This document shows, piece after piece, positions 19,771 to 31,509 of a stretch of 64,000 nucleotides of DNA. This stretch comes from Sambucus nigra (lineage: Eukaryota; Streptophyta; Magnoliopsida; Dipsacales; Adoxaceae). Location: NCBI GenBank assembly GCA_949130495.1, contig OX422210.1:496907760-496971759 (forward strand), read 5' to 3'. A program made the position numbers and the translations under genes. Position 1 is the first letter of the stretch. The number at the start of each line of letters is the position of its first letter. The notes under the pieces are model-generated. The model had not been told where the DNA came from. It saw nothing but the letters and a program-made list of their open reading frames with translations, and did no database searches.

Positions 19771-21531
19771 GATATAACTTCTTAACTGATGCAAAAAGTA
19801 TGGCCGTAATATTGTTGGGACTCTATTGTGTGACCCTAGCTGCATCTTTGGGGTACGAACCCCGCTATTGTGTTAGTATACAACAACATATGGGAAGCAA
19901 CTTGGTTGCGAGGCTAATGGTTATGTTATGAATTATAATATTTTTTATAAGAGAAATATATTTTTATCACATCAACTCCATATTTTACACATCTTCAACC
20001 TACATAAAACCTAATTTTCCCTCTAAACCTTCCCCCAAGACCCCCAGTTTCAAAATCAAATCAAAGGATTTCATAACTAAATTTAAAGCAAGGTCTCACT
20101 AGGAGATTTAAATTGTTTCAACCAAGTTTCAAAGATAAAATTAGAATATTTTCAAGGTTGACTTTAAAGGACGTATACTATATCACTATAAACCAATATT
20201 TAATTCATTTTTAAGGAAAGTTACTAATATCCTCTACTCCTTTTATAGGTATAAATGATAATTTCACCAAAATCTAATTTGTAGGATTAAAATTGAGTAT
20301 AAGACCTTAGGGTTTGTAATCCCTCATTCTACTCCCATTTATTTTATATAAATTGATTGGGTTCCCATGAATTAGATTAGATTTATATCCAATTGAATTA
20401 AAGATTTTAGAAATTGGGCATACTATAATTAGACATGCATATTAGGGTTTTGGATATTGATTATTGACCTTATGATAATTTAGAATTGATAATTTATCCT
20501 TAAATGGAATTACATTATTGTTGACAAATTGAAATCCTATATAGGGTTGTCTTTAGCTTGTTTAGTTTTACTTTTAGATATAAAAATTGGGGATCAATAT
20601 ACGCAGAAAAAATTTGGCCCAAAATATTTGATTAATCATAGAATGGAAAGCGCAAAACAAAAACTAATTTTAAGAGATTAAACCTAGGGTTATGAATACA
20701 ACACCTTTGTAGATCCGATTATAATTCAAATATGGAGAAAAGGTATTTGATGAAGATGAAAGGGTTACCTTCTTCTGGTCCTCCAAAAACTTGCTTGTGT
20801 CCACTAAAACACTCGAATCTTAAAGTATATGATCCTCCCAAAGCTAGATGTGTGGGTGAAAACCTTCTGAGATGAAAACCTTTGGGTTTAACTAATATAT
20901 GGATCTCTCTCTCTAAGACTATGAACTAAAACTTGAATAGTGTTTTCTCTTCCCACTCTTTAACCCTACATAATAATTATATATCCTTAAACCCTAAACG
21001 CCACCAATATATATTTGTACAAGTCATGGGCTTGGGCTAAAGTGAATGTTTCAAAGTGTTCCGGCCTTGATACTGGGGTATATGGACTATACTAGGAATC
21101 CAGGACAAATAATTAAATTGGATTCCAAATAAATACTCAGAAATGCCATATTACATTCTTATATTTTATTTTCATTCTTTCTTCAATTATAATTAATTCT
21201 ACTAAATAATTGCACTCCAATTTAATTATCTCAAAATCACGTAGAATAATGAGGTCTTATTTTAAAAGTTGATTTTCTACTTATGTAAATCCCCGTATTA
21301 AGATTCTAAAACCCTCTTGGTGATATAAATTTCTCACTAAATGATTTTAACCAACATCTACTAAATTCATTGATTCTCAAACTTAACGTATTTTTCTACT
21401 CCACCAAATTACAATATAGTCCAATGCTCATGTTAACTGGTGGTAAAAAATCTTATAAGTCTATAAAGGGAGTATTAATATCCAATATCATTGTTGGACG
21501 TAGATTCCTTCGATTTATGATCTCAGAGCTA
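19771..21531. other. AT-rich region, no gene; may include the outer part of the next Copia LTR
   Basis: No coding frame with family resemblance. The duplicated sequence of the SIRE-like LTRs starts at 21532, but the right-hand LTR is truncated there, so the true outer LTR edge should lie somewhere in this interval. I could not place a TG terminus with a matching target duplication. Confidence 0.4.
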
Positions 21532-23108
21532 CTCACAAAACCATTGCTCTACTTGCGTGTATCTATTGACCTAATCTATAAATAAATCGCACCCATAACA
21601 ATCAAAGAAATAATTGTACAATCACTTGAATTCTCATAAATATTGGGATTATGAATCTATACACCCTATGAAAATTGGATGATATAACCTAAGTCTAATT
21701 AAGACAACCCTTCGCATAAATCTCAGTAATGGTCATATTCAATATGTTTCTAAATGTAAGGGTTACAATCCTCCTTCGAACTTCACGCAAGTTCTTATAC
21801 CATAAGATAAGTTCTTGTTGTTTCAGATAAACTACTAAGATTGTACACACATCAATATTAATGGGATGTCGACTCCCTATCTAGACTATGAACTATTTAA
21901 TTGTATTAGCATTGGAATTCTGATCTCCCGTCATCCAGTCGAACCTAACTCATTGGAATTCCGATTAAGTATAATTGACCAAATTACATATAGTATACTT
22001 AAAATGAAAAACGTTGCTAATGCCGTTTAATACAAAAATTAAACTTTATAAGCAACTCCGAGATGTTTGTTGAAGAAACCCTTTTCTTTTGAAAATAAAA
22101 ATGATAAACAACAAGATGTGTTTACAAAAAACTTATGTACGAGAATAACCAAGACTTTGTAATCAGTTTTTAAAACTAAGATAGTTTCAAAAATCAACAC
22201 ACTATAGAATGAGATGAGGAGATGAAGATAATTAGAACACACTATTTTTAACGTGGTAAAACCTCTCCCAATAGAGGAAACATCCACGGTGACTTCTAAG
22301 TCACGAAAGTAAAAATCCACTAAAAATAAATAGCAGTTACAAACAATACAACATACATGCACACAACTCAGCCTATTCTAAGTTTAGAAATATACCTCAC
22401 TTGGTGTTCTTCTAACTTCTTGTAGATCTCATTGTTGATGATGTTCTTCCAGTTTGATAACTTCCCCTTTGCTTTAGCTTTCCTTGCGTCGACTCAATAA
22501 TATTTGATCTTATACCCAACACTTTCAGTGTGGTAGTGCGTCAAGTGTTTGTGATGTGATTTCTAAACACATGCATGAACTCACACACGCTTAGTTTTTA
22601 CAGACAATCCTAGAAAATTACATATAAAGACTATATGCTGTGATTTTCTTTTCTTTCTTTCTTACATAACTTAAAACCTTTTTGACCTTTTAATCTATCC
22701 CAGATTCCACGAATATCTTGCTTCAAAATCGGACAAGATCTTAATCAATCTCAGTTTTAAAAATATTTTCGAGATCGAAAATCTCCAAGTGATAATCCAA
22801 CTAGTTCAAGGTTTAATTTCGTAAGAACAGAAAACATAAAACATTTATACATCTAAATCAACAACGATTTTCATGAAACGAGAAACAAATATGCAGATCT
22901 AGTGATATGTGACATGCAAAGTGTAGATCTAAGATTTCTATGATAAAGAAATACAGATCTCACCAAAAATGTCTAAGTTGGTAACAAGATCACAGATCAA
23001 GAGGTTACAGCTACAAACGATCAAACCAGTAACGCCAATCTCTCTCAAACACTCAAGGTTGTGTTTGGGGTTTTGAATATACGAAGGTTTGAAGATGGTT
23101 TGAAGTTG

Positions 23109-23136
23109 TTTAGGGTTAGGGTTAGGGTTAGGGTTT
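23109..23136. repeat. Short TTAGGG run inside the LTR (also 30621-30648)
   Basis: Four tandem TTAGGG units followed by TTTCTC. The same run is in both LTRs, so it is part of the element rather than a chromosome end. Confidence 0.9.
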
Positions 23137-23283
23137 CTCTAACACAATTCCCTTTCTCTCTCTTCTCTCTTTTCTTTTCTCTCTTCTCTCTTTTCTTTCT
23201 TCTCTCTCACTTCTCTCTTCTCTCTTTTTTTTCTCTCAATTTGGACGACTGCCAAAAGTTCCTAAAGGTTGAGAATAAGAGGG

Positions 23284-23291
23284 TTTATATA
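23284..23291 (-). promoter_or_regulatory. TATA box of the SIRE-like LTR (also 30796-30803)
   Basis: TATATAAA on the minus strand in the context CTCCTATATAAACCC, about 45 bp upstream, in element sense, of a GA-rich leader. It is conserved in both LTRs. The copy at 30796-30803 lies in the 5' LTR. Confidence 0.7.
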
Positions 23292-23996
23292 GGAGCCAAG
23301 GAAGGTTCTGGATTGCTGATCGAAATCAACGGTTGAGATTCAGTCTTCCTTATATTGACTTGATCCAAGGGTGGTAAAACAACAGTGGTTAAAATGAAGG
23401 TGATTGGTCCAAGTGATAGCACATGGATAGACTATAAACACATGCAGGCCATAGATTAGGTTTGATCTCACGATCCACAATACACCAGGCAGTTCTCTCA
23501 CAAAACAGACACAAAATGAGATAACAGGAACATTACAAGTGTTAGCATTCCATTGGCTGGCAAACGCGCGTCCTAAAATAATTACAGGCAACACCCTGAA
23601 GTCTCTGGCGCATTGATATTCTACCTAATCAATCATTTTAATGAAAAACTGATTTTTCATAATAGCATTTCAACCCCACAAAGTTTATAAACACACTTTT
23701 ATTTAAGAAAACATTATTTTAAAAATGTTTAAAAATTCCCAAAAATTATTAAAACAACATTTTGAGGGGAATTTAACACACAATCAATTATGAGCAATAT
23801 ATACACATGTATGCACTTCTAATGTGTGTAGTGTGATTAAATTTATACATTGTTTGGATCATTGAAGATGATTAGAGAGAATAATTCTGAGGTTCTTTGG
23901 ATTCTAGGTTAGACAACCAATTTTGTCACTATTTCCAAATTAGATGAACACTTATACAATATAGACTTAAGTAAGTCAAAGGTATAAGGTGCTTCA

Positions 23997-24010
23997 ATCT
24001 CCCCCTTTGG
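23997..24010 (-). promoter_or_regulatory. Polypurine tract of the SIRE-like element
   Basis: The minus strand reads CCAAAGGGGGAGAT immediately before the LTR start TGAAGC. This places the LTR edge at 23996. The 300 bp between it and the RNase H stop are non-coding. Confidence 0.85.
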
Positions 24011-24318
24011 AAATATGAGACAAAATCTCCTTTGAGTTAGCTTAAACTCTTAGGGAACCAAAAAAATAAAACCTAGTCCTATACAAAAGATACTATCTAC
24101 CCATTTCCTAGAAAGTCAAAAATTACATAACTCAACTATTTACAAATTTGTACACTAGAAAGAAATGGTAGAAAACCAGTAGAAACGGTTTCTGCAAATA
24201 TGCACTAAGATCAAGAAGTTTAGATGAAATGTGAACAAAACATTGAACCCGTAAAACTCAAATTTCTCCTCCATTTTGTCTCAAATGGACAAAGGGTAAA
24301 AATTAAGGTCTTAAGAGA

Positions 24319-27300
24319 TTAATCATCACATACCATACCTATAGAATTACGTAAATACAGAAATCTGTTATAGTCTAGAGGTTTAGTGAATATGTCTACA
24401 AGTTGCAGATCAGTAGGCAGGTAATGGATTTCTAACTCCTTAGTCTCAACAAGTTCGCGTATAAAGTGATGTTTTATTTTAATATGCGTAGTTCGCGAGT
24501 GTTGAACCGGGTTTTTAGATATGTTAATGGCGCTTTGATTGTCACAATACAATTGTAACTGATCTTCTTTAATCCCATAGTCCCTTAACATTTGTTTTAT
24601 CCATAACAATTGAGCACAACAACTTCCTGCTGCTATATATTCGGACTCAGCCGTAGATAAAGATGTGCAATTCTATTTTTTGCTACTCCAACCTACTAAA
24701 TTATTGCCGACATAATAACAGGCACCTGATGTACTCTTACTATCATCAGTACAACCGGCCCAATCAGCATCAGTACACCCTATGATGGTGCTTCCGGTAT
24801 CATTAGTGTACCTAAGTCCAAGATTAAGAGTGACTTTTATGTACTTTATTATACGTTTTACACAAGATAAATGGCTCTCTTTAGGGTTATTCTGGTAACG
24901 AGCACACAGACATACAACATACATTATATCTGGTCGTGAGGCAGTTAGATAGAGTAGACTACCAATCATACTACGATAAAGTGCGGAATCAACTGACTTC
25001 CTATTTTCATCTTTACATAATTTAACAGTAGTACTCATAGGCGTTTTGGCAACTTTAGCATTATCCAAACCAAATTTCTTAACAAGATCTAAGGCATACT
25101 TAGTTTGAGAGACAAATAATCCATCAGAATTCTGTTTCACTTGAAATCCTAAGAAAAGCTGTAGCTCCCCCATAAGGGACATGTGAAACTCTTTATGCAT
25201 AATAGCAGAAAAGGATTTAACTTCAGATGTTGAAGTAGACCCAAAGATGATGTCGTCTACATAGACTTGGGCTATAATAATATGTTTGTCAAAATGTTTG
25301 ACAAAGAGGGTCTAGTCATTTCCTCCTCTCTTAAAACCCTTATCCAACAAAAAGTTGGATAGGCGTTCATACCAAGCTCTAGGAGCTTGTTTTAAGCCAT
25401 ACAAAGCCTTTTTTAGACGAAAGACATGGTCTGGGTATTTTGGGTCAATGAACCCTTTGGGTTGTTCTACATACATCTCTTCGGATAGAATTCCATTGAG
25501 GAAGGCAGACTTGACATCCATTTGATAAAGTGTAAATTTTAAGTGACACGCTATGGCGAAAAGAAGTCGAACAGATTCAAGACGAGTGACTAGGGAAAAT
25601 GTCTCGCTAAAATCTATCCCTTCTATTTGTGAGTAACCTTGAGCAACTAGTCTAGATTTGTTTCTAAGGATTACCCCATTTTCGTCAGATTTGTTCTTAA
25701 AGATCCAACGTGTGCCAATAACATTTTTGTTTTGAGGTCGCGGTACAAGATACCAGACATCGTGAATGACAAATTGTAAAAGTTCTTCCTGCATAGCAGA
25801 AATCCAGTGTGTGTCATTCAATGCTTCATTAACATTTTTCGGTTCCACAAGGGAGACGAAACATGCGTAATTAGCATAATTTCTTAACTGGGATCTGGTA
25901 AGGACTGGCTCATTAGGATTACCGACCAGGTTGTCAATGGGATGATCTTTAGAGACCCAGCCAGGTACTTCTGGACTCTCAATAGGTAATGAGTCATCTA
26001 TTTCTGGTGAATCATTTATGAAATCATTTTCAGATTCAACCACAATAGGTGATTCAGATATCTTATTTTCAACAATAGTGTCGCTTACAATTACATTTAT
26101 CGACTCCATAAGGGTCTTAGTACGCAGATTGTATACACGATAAGCACGACTGTTTGGTGAGTAACCTAAAAAGATGTCTTTATCACCACGCGTCTCGAAT
26201 TTAGACAAATGTTCTATGTCTTTACAGACGTAACACTGACTTCCAAAAGTTCTTAGATATTTCAGATTAGGCTTCTTACCGTACCACAACTCATAAGGGG
26301 TTTGTTTAGTGTTTTTCCTAAGGTAAACCCGATTAATGATATGACATGCAGTTCTAATAGATTCTACCCAAAAGTACTTAGGTAGAGATTTGGCATGCAA
26401 CATGACACGTGCCATATCTTGAAGAGTTCGGTTTTTCCTTTCGGCAACACCGTTCTGCTGAGGTGTCTTAGGGGCACTAAGTTCGTGTTTGTAACCGTTG
26501 TAGTCCCAATATTCAACTATTCTCGTGTCTATGAACTCTCCCCCTCTATCGCTACGAATGCGATTGACTTGTGTGTCCTTCTCATTTTCAATTCTTAGTA
26601 AAATTTTCAAATTTTTTTGAAACGTGTCAGATTTATGTTTCAAGAAGGCAACCCAAGTAAATCATGTGAAATCATGAACCATGACTAGGATATAACTGTC
26701 TCCACAAAGACTAACAGTTCTAGAGGGACCAATAAGGTCCATATGGATGAGATCTAAAGGTCTAGAAGTGAGAATGTCTTTAACTTTTTTATGCGAAGTC
26801 TTAACTATTTTTCCTTCCTGGGAATGACCACAAACAACACTGGAAATAGGTTTAATTTTAGGAATTCCTCTAACAATCTCTTGACTAGACAATCTACCAT
26901 GTATATCATAACTTAGGTGACCCATACGATTATGCCAGATTTCATTGTCATCCATTCTGACAATGTTACAGGTTTCAGAACTAGTCTTGACAGTATAGAA
27001 ATTGTCAGGTGTTCTAATTTCGGTAATGATGCATTCACCCTTATCATTTAGAATTTTGCAATTGTTCTTTGAAAAGGTAACTGTATGGTCTGAGTCACAA
27101 AATTGTGATATACTTAGGAGGTTGACTTTAAGGGCTTTAACTAAAATTACATTTTCCAAAACAGGCATTCCCTCTTCTTTTAGGATTCCTTTACCTATGA
27201 TCTGGGATGAAACTCCGTCGCCAAAAACTACTTTACCTCCAGCAAATCTTGTTTTGTTTAAGAGTTTGGTTTCATCTCCTGTCATATGTTTGGAGCATCC

Positions 27301-27343
27301 TAAATCTAAGTACCAACCAGATGAAGTGTGTTCAGCCTTTTAG
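24319..27343 (-). pseudogene. pol: SIRE-like pol: protease, integrase, RT, RNase H
   Basis: The protease starts near 27343; its active site reads WYLDLGCSKHM, where the family has D-S/T-G, so the catalytic triad is changed to D-L-G. Integrase: H-N-R-M-G-H then C-G-H-S, where the family has C-x-x-C; catalytic core HMDLIGP, SDRGGEF and NGVAERKN (26450-26750). RT lies at about 25250-25850, with YVDDIIFGS intact near 25255. RNase H ends with DNQSAINISKNP and IFTKPL near 24370-24560. In-frame stops at about 26659 (TGA for Arg), 25312 (TAG for Trp) and 24675 (TAG, probably for Gln) break one continuous frame. The final stop is at 24319. Confidence 0.9.
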
Positions 27344-27649
27344 GAAGTGATAACAATGTTACACTTCATTTGGGGTACAAGATCATCTTTTCTAACCCAA
27401 ATAGCTCTAGTTTTAATTTTGCGCAAGTTTGCTCTCATTTGATAAAATTTTTGAGAAGCAGATTTTTGTCGAAAAACATTTGGAGCAACAAACTGATTTT
27501 TGTGGAAAAGTTAAGCTTTTGGTTTAGGGAAGTTTCTGGGAGCCTTTATCTTAAATGAACTCTTAGTTTTGGTCTTTCTATTTCTGTAGTTAGAGTTCTT
27601 GTCAGGTTATCTTGGAAGGACATAATGGTTACGATTTTGCCTAGAATAG

Positions 27650-29055
27650 TTAAAGTTCTTGTAAACAGGAGTGTTGTACACAGGGGTTTAGACGCCTAGC
27701 ATAACAACCTTCAAAAGAATGACCATAAACGTCACAGTAGGAGCAATATTGATTGCTTAAAGAATGTAATTCCTTAGGGAAACTTCTAAAGATGGGTTTA
27801 ACAGGATTCTGTTCAGAAGTCTTATTCCTAGGAGGTATGGTTCTAAAGGTAGATTCAACCTTTCTAATCAAAGGACAGACGTATTTAGTCTCAAGTGTAC
27901 TGTCAGCCTTAGAGTTACTAGACTCTCCAATGTCTTTCTGTTGTTGCTTTTGATCATATTCCTTTTTAATAAAATGAAAATCTGGACATGTTTCGATTGG
28001 TCTTTTGCCCCCAGACACAAACTTAATAGGTTCAAGATTTTGAGTTTGTGGTTTATTCTTAGGGCATAATCCAATACCGGTTCTATCATCAGAATTGGTC
28101 TTGGAGTCAACAACAAATTCAGTGAAACAATTTGAATTGTTTTCAAACTTAGAAATTTTTTTAAAAACAGTTGTTGTCTTCGTTTTTGCTTCCTCCAGTT
28201 CTAATAATGTTCCCTTGTATTTCATTTCCAGGGTTTCATTAGTTTTGGTCAACTCTTTTAATTTTTGATCAAAATTTTCAATCTCAGATTGATGTGTCAG
28301 ACACTGGTTAGTGTATTCTTCGGCATTCAGCTTCACAATAAGACTTAGATCATCTAATTTGTTAGTCAGGTCTCTAACAGTCTTCTCCTGTCTAGTGCCT
28401 TTTTTAAGAGTTTTAGCATACAAAGTATGAATATCTGGGAGGTCATCTGTGTATGAGTCACTAAGTGAAGTGTGTGCTGTGACCCCTAACGATTCAGTTT
28501 TAGTACTCACGCACCCATTTACATCGTCGTTATTGAGATCACTTTGACTCACACACACGGAACTAGAGCTAGCAACATTTTCAGATAACAAGCCATCTAG
28601 GCCAGTCAAAGCAGTATTCACAAAAGCATGAGTAGAAGTATTATTATCACACACAGGCATATCATCATTGTAAATGATCTTAGCAAAAAAGGACATGCAA
28701 GGTTCAAGTACATTTGATGACTCAAGTTCCTCTTCATCAGAGTCACTTGAATCATCCCAAGTTTTACAGACATTGGATCTATTGTGTGTGTTGGTTTTAT
28801 TCAGATTAACTCTGCAATCGTGAGCAATGTGACCTAGTTTCCCACATCTAAAACATTCAATCTTTTTAAGATCTCGGTTAGATCTGAAGTTGTTGTCCTT
28901 AGGATGTTTGTCAAGACCTCTCTCATGAGGTTTGGGATTAGACACAGTTGGATAATTAGGCTTGCCTTGTTTAGATGCCTGTTTGTTTCTAAATTTAACA
29001 ATTTTCTTAAATTGTTTGGACATTAAGGCAATCTGATTATCTAGTTTGTCTATAT
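27650..29055 (-). pseudogene. gag: SIRE-like gag, N-terminus deleted
   Basis: The open frame begins inside gag: DIDKLDNQIALMSKQF reads into the first internal Met at 29023, and upstream of it sits LTR sequence, so about the first 200 residues are gone. Zinc knuckle one (CFRCGKLGHIAHDC) is near 28815-28860, a long acidic and coiled-coil stretch follows, and knuckle two (CSYCDVYGHSFEGC) is near 27700-27745. A frameshift just after the second knuckle (about 27690) ends the frame; gag-protease linker sequence continues in another frame through 27344. This is the same plan as the gag at 3621-5496. Confidence 0.85.
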
Positions 29056-31509
29056 CTCACAAAACCATTGCTCTACTTGCGTGTATCTATTGACCTAATC
29101 TATAAATAAATCGCACCTATAACAGTCAAAGAAATAATTGTACAATCACTTGCATTCTCATAAATATTGGGATTATGAATCTATACACCCTATGAAAATT
29201 GGATGATATAACCTAAGTCTAATCAAGACAACCCTTCGCATAAATCTCATTAATGGTCATATTCAATATGTTTCTAAATGTAAGGGTTACAATCCTCTTT
29301 CAAACTTCACGCAAGTTCTTATACCATAAGATAAGTTCTTGTTGTTTCAGATAAACTACTAAGATAATATTAATGGGATGTTGACTCCCTATCTAGACTA
29401 TGAACTATTTAATTGTATTATCATTGGAATTCTGATCTCCCGTCATCCAGTCGAACCTAACTCATTGGAATTCCGATTAAGTATAATTGACCAAATTACA
29501 TATAGTATACTTAAAATGAAAAACGTTGCTAATGCCGTTTAATATAAAAATTAAACTGTATAAGCAACTCCGAGATGTTTGTTGAAGAAACCCTTTACTT
29601 TTGAAAATAAAAATGATAAACAACAAGATGTGTTTACAAAAAAACTTATGTACGAGAATAACCAACACTTTGTAATCAGTTTTTAAAACTAAGATAGTTT
29701 CAAAAATCAGCACACTATAGAATGAGATGAGGAGATGAAGATAATCAGAACACACTATTTTTAACGTGGTAAAACCTCTCCCAATAGAGGAAACATCCAC
29801 GGTGACTTCTAAGTCACGAAAGTAAAAATCCACTAAAACAAATAGAAGCTACAAAAAATACAACATACATGCACACAACTCAGCCTATTCTAAGTTTAGG
29901 AATATACCCCACTTGGTGTCCTTCTAACTTCTTGTAGATCTGATTGTTGATGATGTTCTTCCAGTTTGATAACTTCCCCTTTGCTTTAGCTTTCTTTGCG
30001 TCGACTCAATAATCTTTGATCATATACCCAACACTTTCAGTGTGGTAGTGTGTCAAGTGTTTGTGATGTGATTTCTAAACACATGCATGAACTCACACAC
30101 ACTTAGTTTTTACAGACAGTCCTAGAAAATTACATATAAAGACTATATGCTGTGATTTTCTTTTCTTTCTTTCTTACAGAACTTAAAACCTTTTTGACCT
30201 TTTAATCTATCCCAGATTCCACTGATATCTTGCTTTAAAATCGATCAAGATCTTAATCAATCTCAGTTTTATAAATATTTTCGAGATCGAAAATCTCCAA
30301 GTGAGAATCCAACTAGGTCAAGGTCTAATTTCGTAAGAACAGAAAACATAAAACATTTATAGATCTAAATTAGCAACGATTTTCACGAAACGAGAAACAA
30401 ATATGCAGATCTAGTGATATGTGACATGCAAAGTGTAGATCTAAGATTTCTATGATAAAGAAATACAGATCTCACAAAAAATTTCTAAGTTGGTAACAAG
30501 ATCACAGATCAAGAGGTTACAGCTACAAACGATCAAACCAGTAACGCCAATCTCTCTCAAACACTCAAGGTTGTGTTTGGGGTTTTGAATATACGAAGGT
30601 TTGAAGATGGTTTGAAGTTGTTTAGGGTTAGGGTTAGGGTTAGGGTTTCTCTAACACAATTCCCTTTCTCTCTCTTCTCTCTTTTCTTTTCTCTCTTCTC
30701 TCTTTTCTTTCTTCTCTCTCACTTCTCTCTTCTCTCTTTTTTTCCTCTCAATTTGGACGAATGCCAAAAGTTCCTAAAGGTTGAGAATAAGAGGGTTTAT
30801 ATAGGAGCGAAGGAAGGTTCTGGATTGCTGATCGAAATCAATGGTTGAGATTCAGTCTTCCTTACATTGACTTTATCCAAGGGTGGTAAAACAGCAGTGG
30901 TTAAAATGAAGGTGATTGGTCCAAAGTGATAGCACATGGATAGACTATAAACACATGCAGGCCATAGATTAGGTTTGATCTCACGATCCACAATACACCA
31001 GGCATTTCTCTCACAAAACAAACACAAAATGAGATAACAGGAACATGACAAGTGTTGGCATTCCATTGGCTGGCAAACGCGCGTCCTAAAATAATTACAG
31101 GCAACACCCTAAAGTCTCTGGCGCATTGATATTCTACCCAATCAAACATTTTAATGAAAAACTGATTTTTCATAATAGCATTTTAACCCCACAAAGTTTA
31201 TAAACACACTTTTATTTAAGAAAACATTATTTTAAAAATGTTTAAAAATTCCCAAAAATTATTAAAACAACAGTTTAAGGGGAATTTAACACACAATCAA
31301 TTATGAGCAATATATACACATGTATGCACTTCTAATGTGTGTAGTGTGATTCAATTTATACCTTGTTAGGATCATTGAAGAGGATTAGAGAGAATAATTC
31401 TGAGGTTCTTTGGATTCTAGGTTAGACAACCAATTTTGTCACTATTTCCAAATTAGTTGAACACTTATACAATATAGACTTAAGTAAGTCAAAGGTATAA
31501 GGTGCTTCA
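29056..31509 (-). repeat. 5' LTR of the SIRE-like element, truncated
   Basis: Near-identical to 21532-23996. Its left edge is a deletion junction with gag, not a natural end: no TG, no primer site. It ends GGTGCTTCA at 31509. The following TAAAA is the candidate target duplication, but I found no matching partner on the left. Confidence 0.85.

Larger units (their letters stand above)
21532..23996 (-). repeat. 3' LTR of the SIRE-like element (outer edge not resolved)
   Basis: On the minus strand it starts TGAAGCACCTTATACC right after a polypurine tract. It matches 29056-31509 throughout with few differences. It contains a TATA box (23284-23291, minus), a long CT-rich tract (23150-23245) and four TTAGGG units (23109-23136). 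The duplicated part begins at 21532; the real LTR probably extends further left. Confidence 0.85.
21532..31509 (-). mobile_element. SIRE-like Ty1/Copia retrotransposon with very long LTRs
   Basis: Minus-strand order is LTR (29056-31509), gag without its N-terminus, protease, integrase, RT, RNase H, polypurine tract, LTR (to 23996). The integrase-before-RT order defines Copia; residue patterns in RT (KNVIGTRWIFKNK, YQMDVKSAFLNG, YVDD) and the two-knuckle gag fit the SIRE/Maximus group. The duplicated LTR part is about 2.46 kb. At 29055/29056 gag coding sequence is joined directly to LTR sequence, so a deletion removed the gag N-terminus, leader, primer site and LTR end. Pol carries several stops. 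Confidence 0.88.

Noticed and set aside
20590..21530. A separate small gene with exons in this AT-rich interval
   Set aside because: No convincing frame or splice pattern; it more likely belongs to the outer part of a long LTR or to decayed repeats.
22039..22362. Gene encoding a Cys-rich N-terminus and VDFYFRDLEVTVDVSS (also at 29477-29833)
   Set aside because: The frame lies wholly inside both LTRs of the SIRE-like element and is an open stretch of non-coding LTR.
23109..23136. Telomere or subtelomere
   Set aside because: Only four TTAGGG units, repeated identically in the second LTR at 30621-30648, so they belong to a retrotransposon.
23061..23336. Membrane-like protein with FSLFSLFF repeats (also 30573-30848)
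   Set aside because: A translation of the CT-rich LTR tract; not a real membrane protein.
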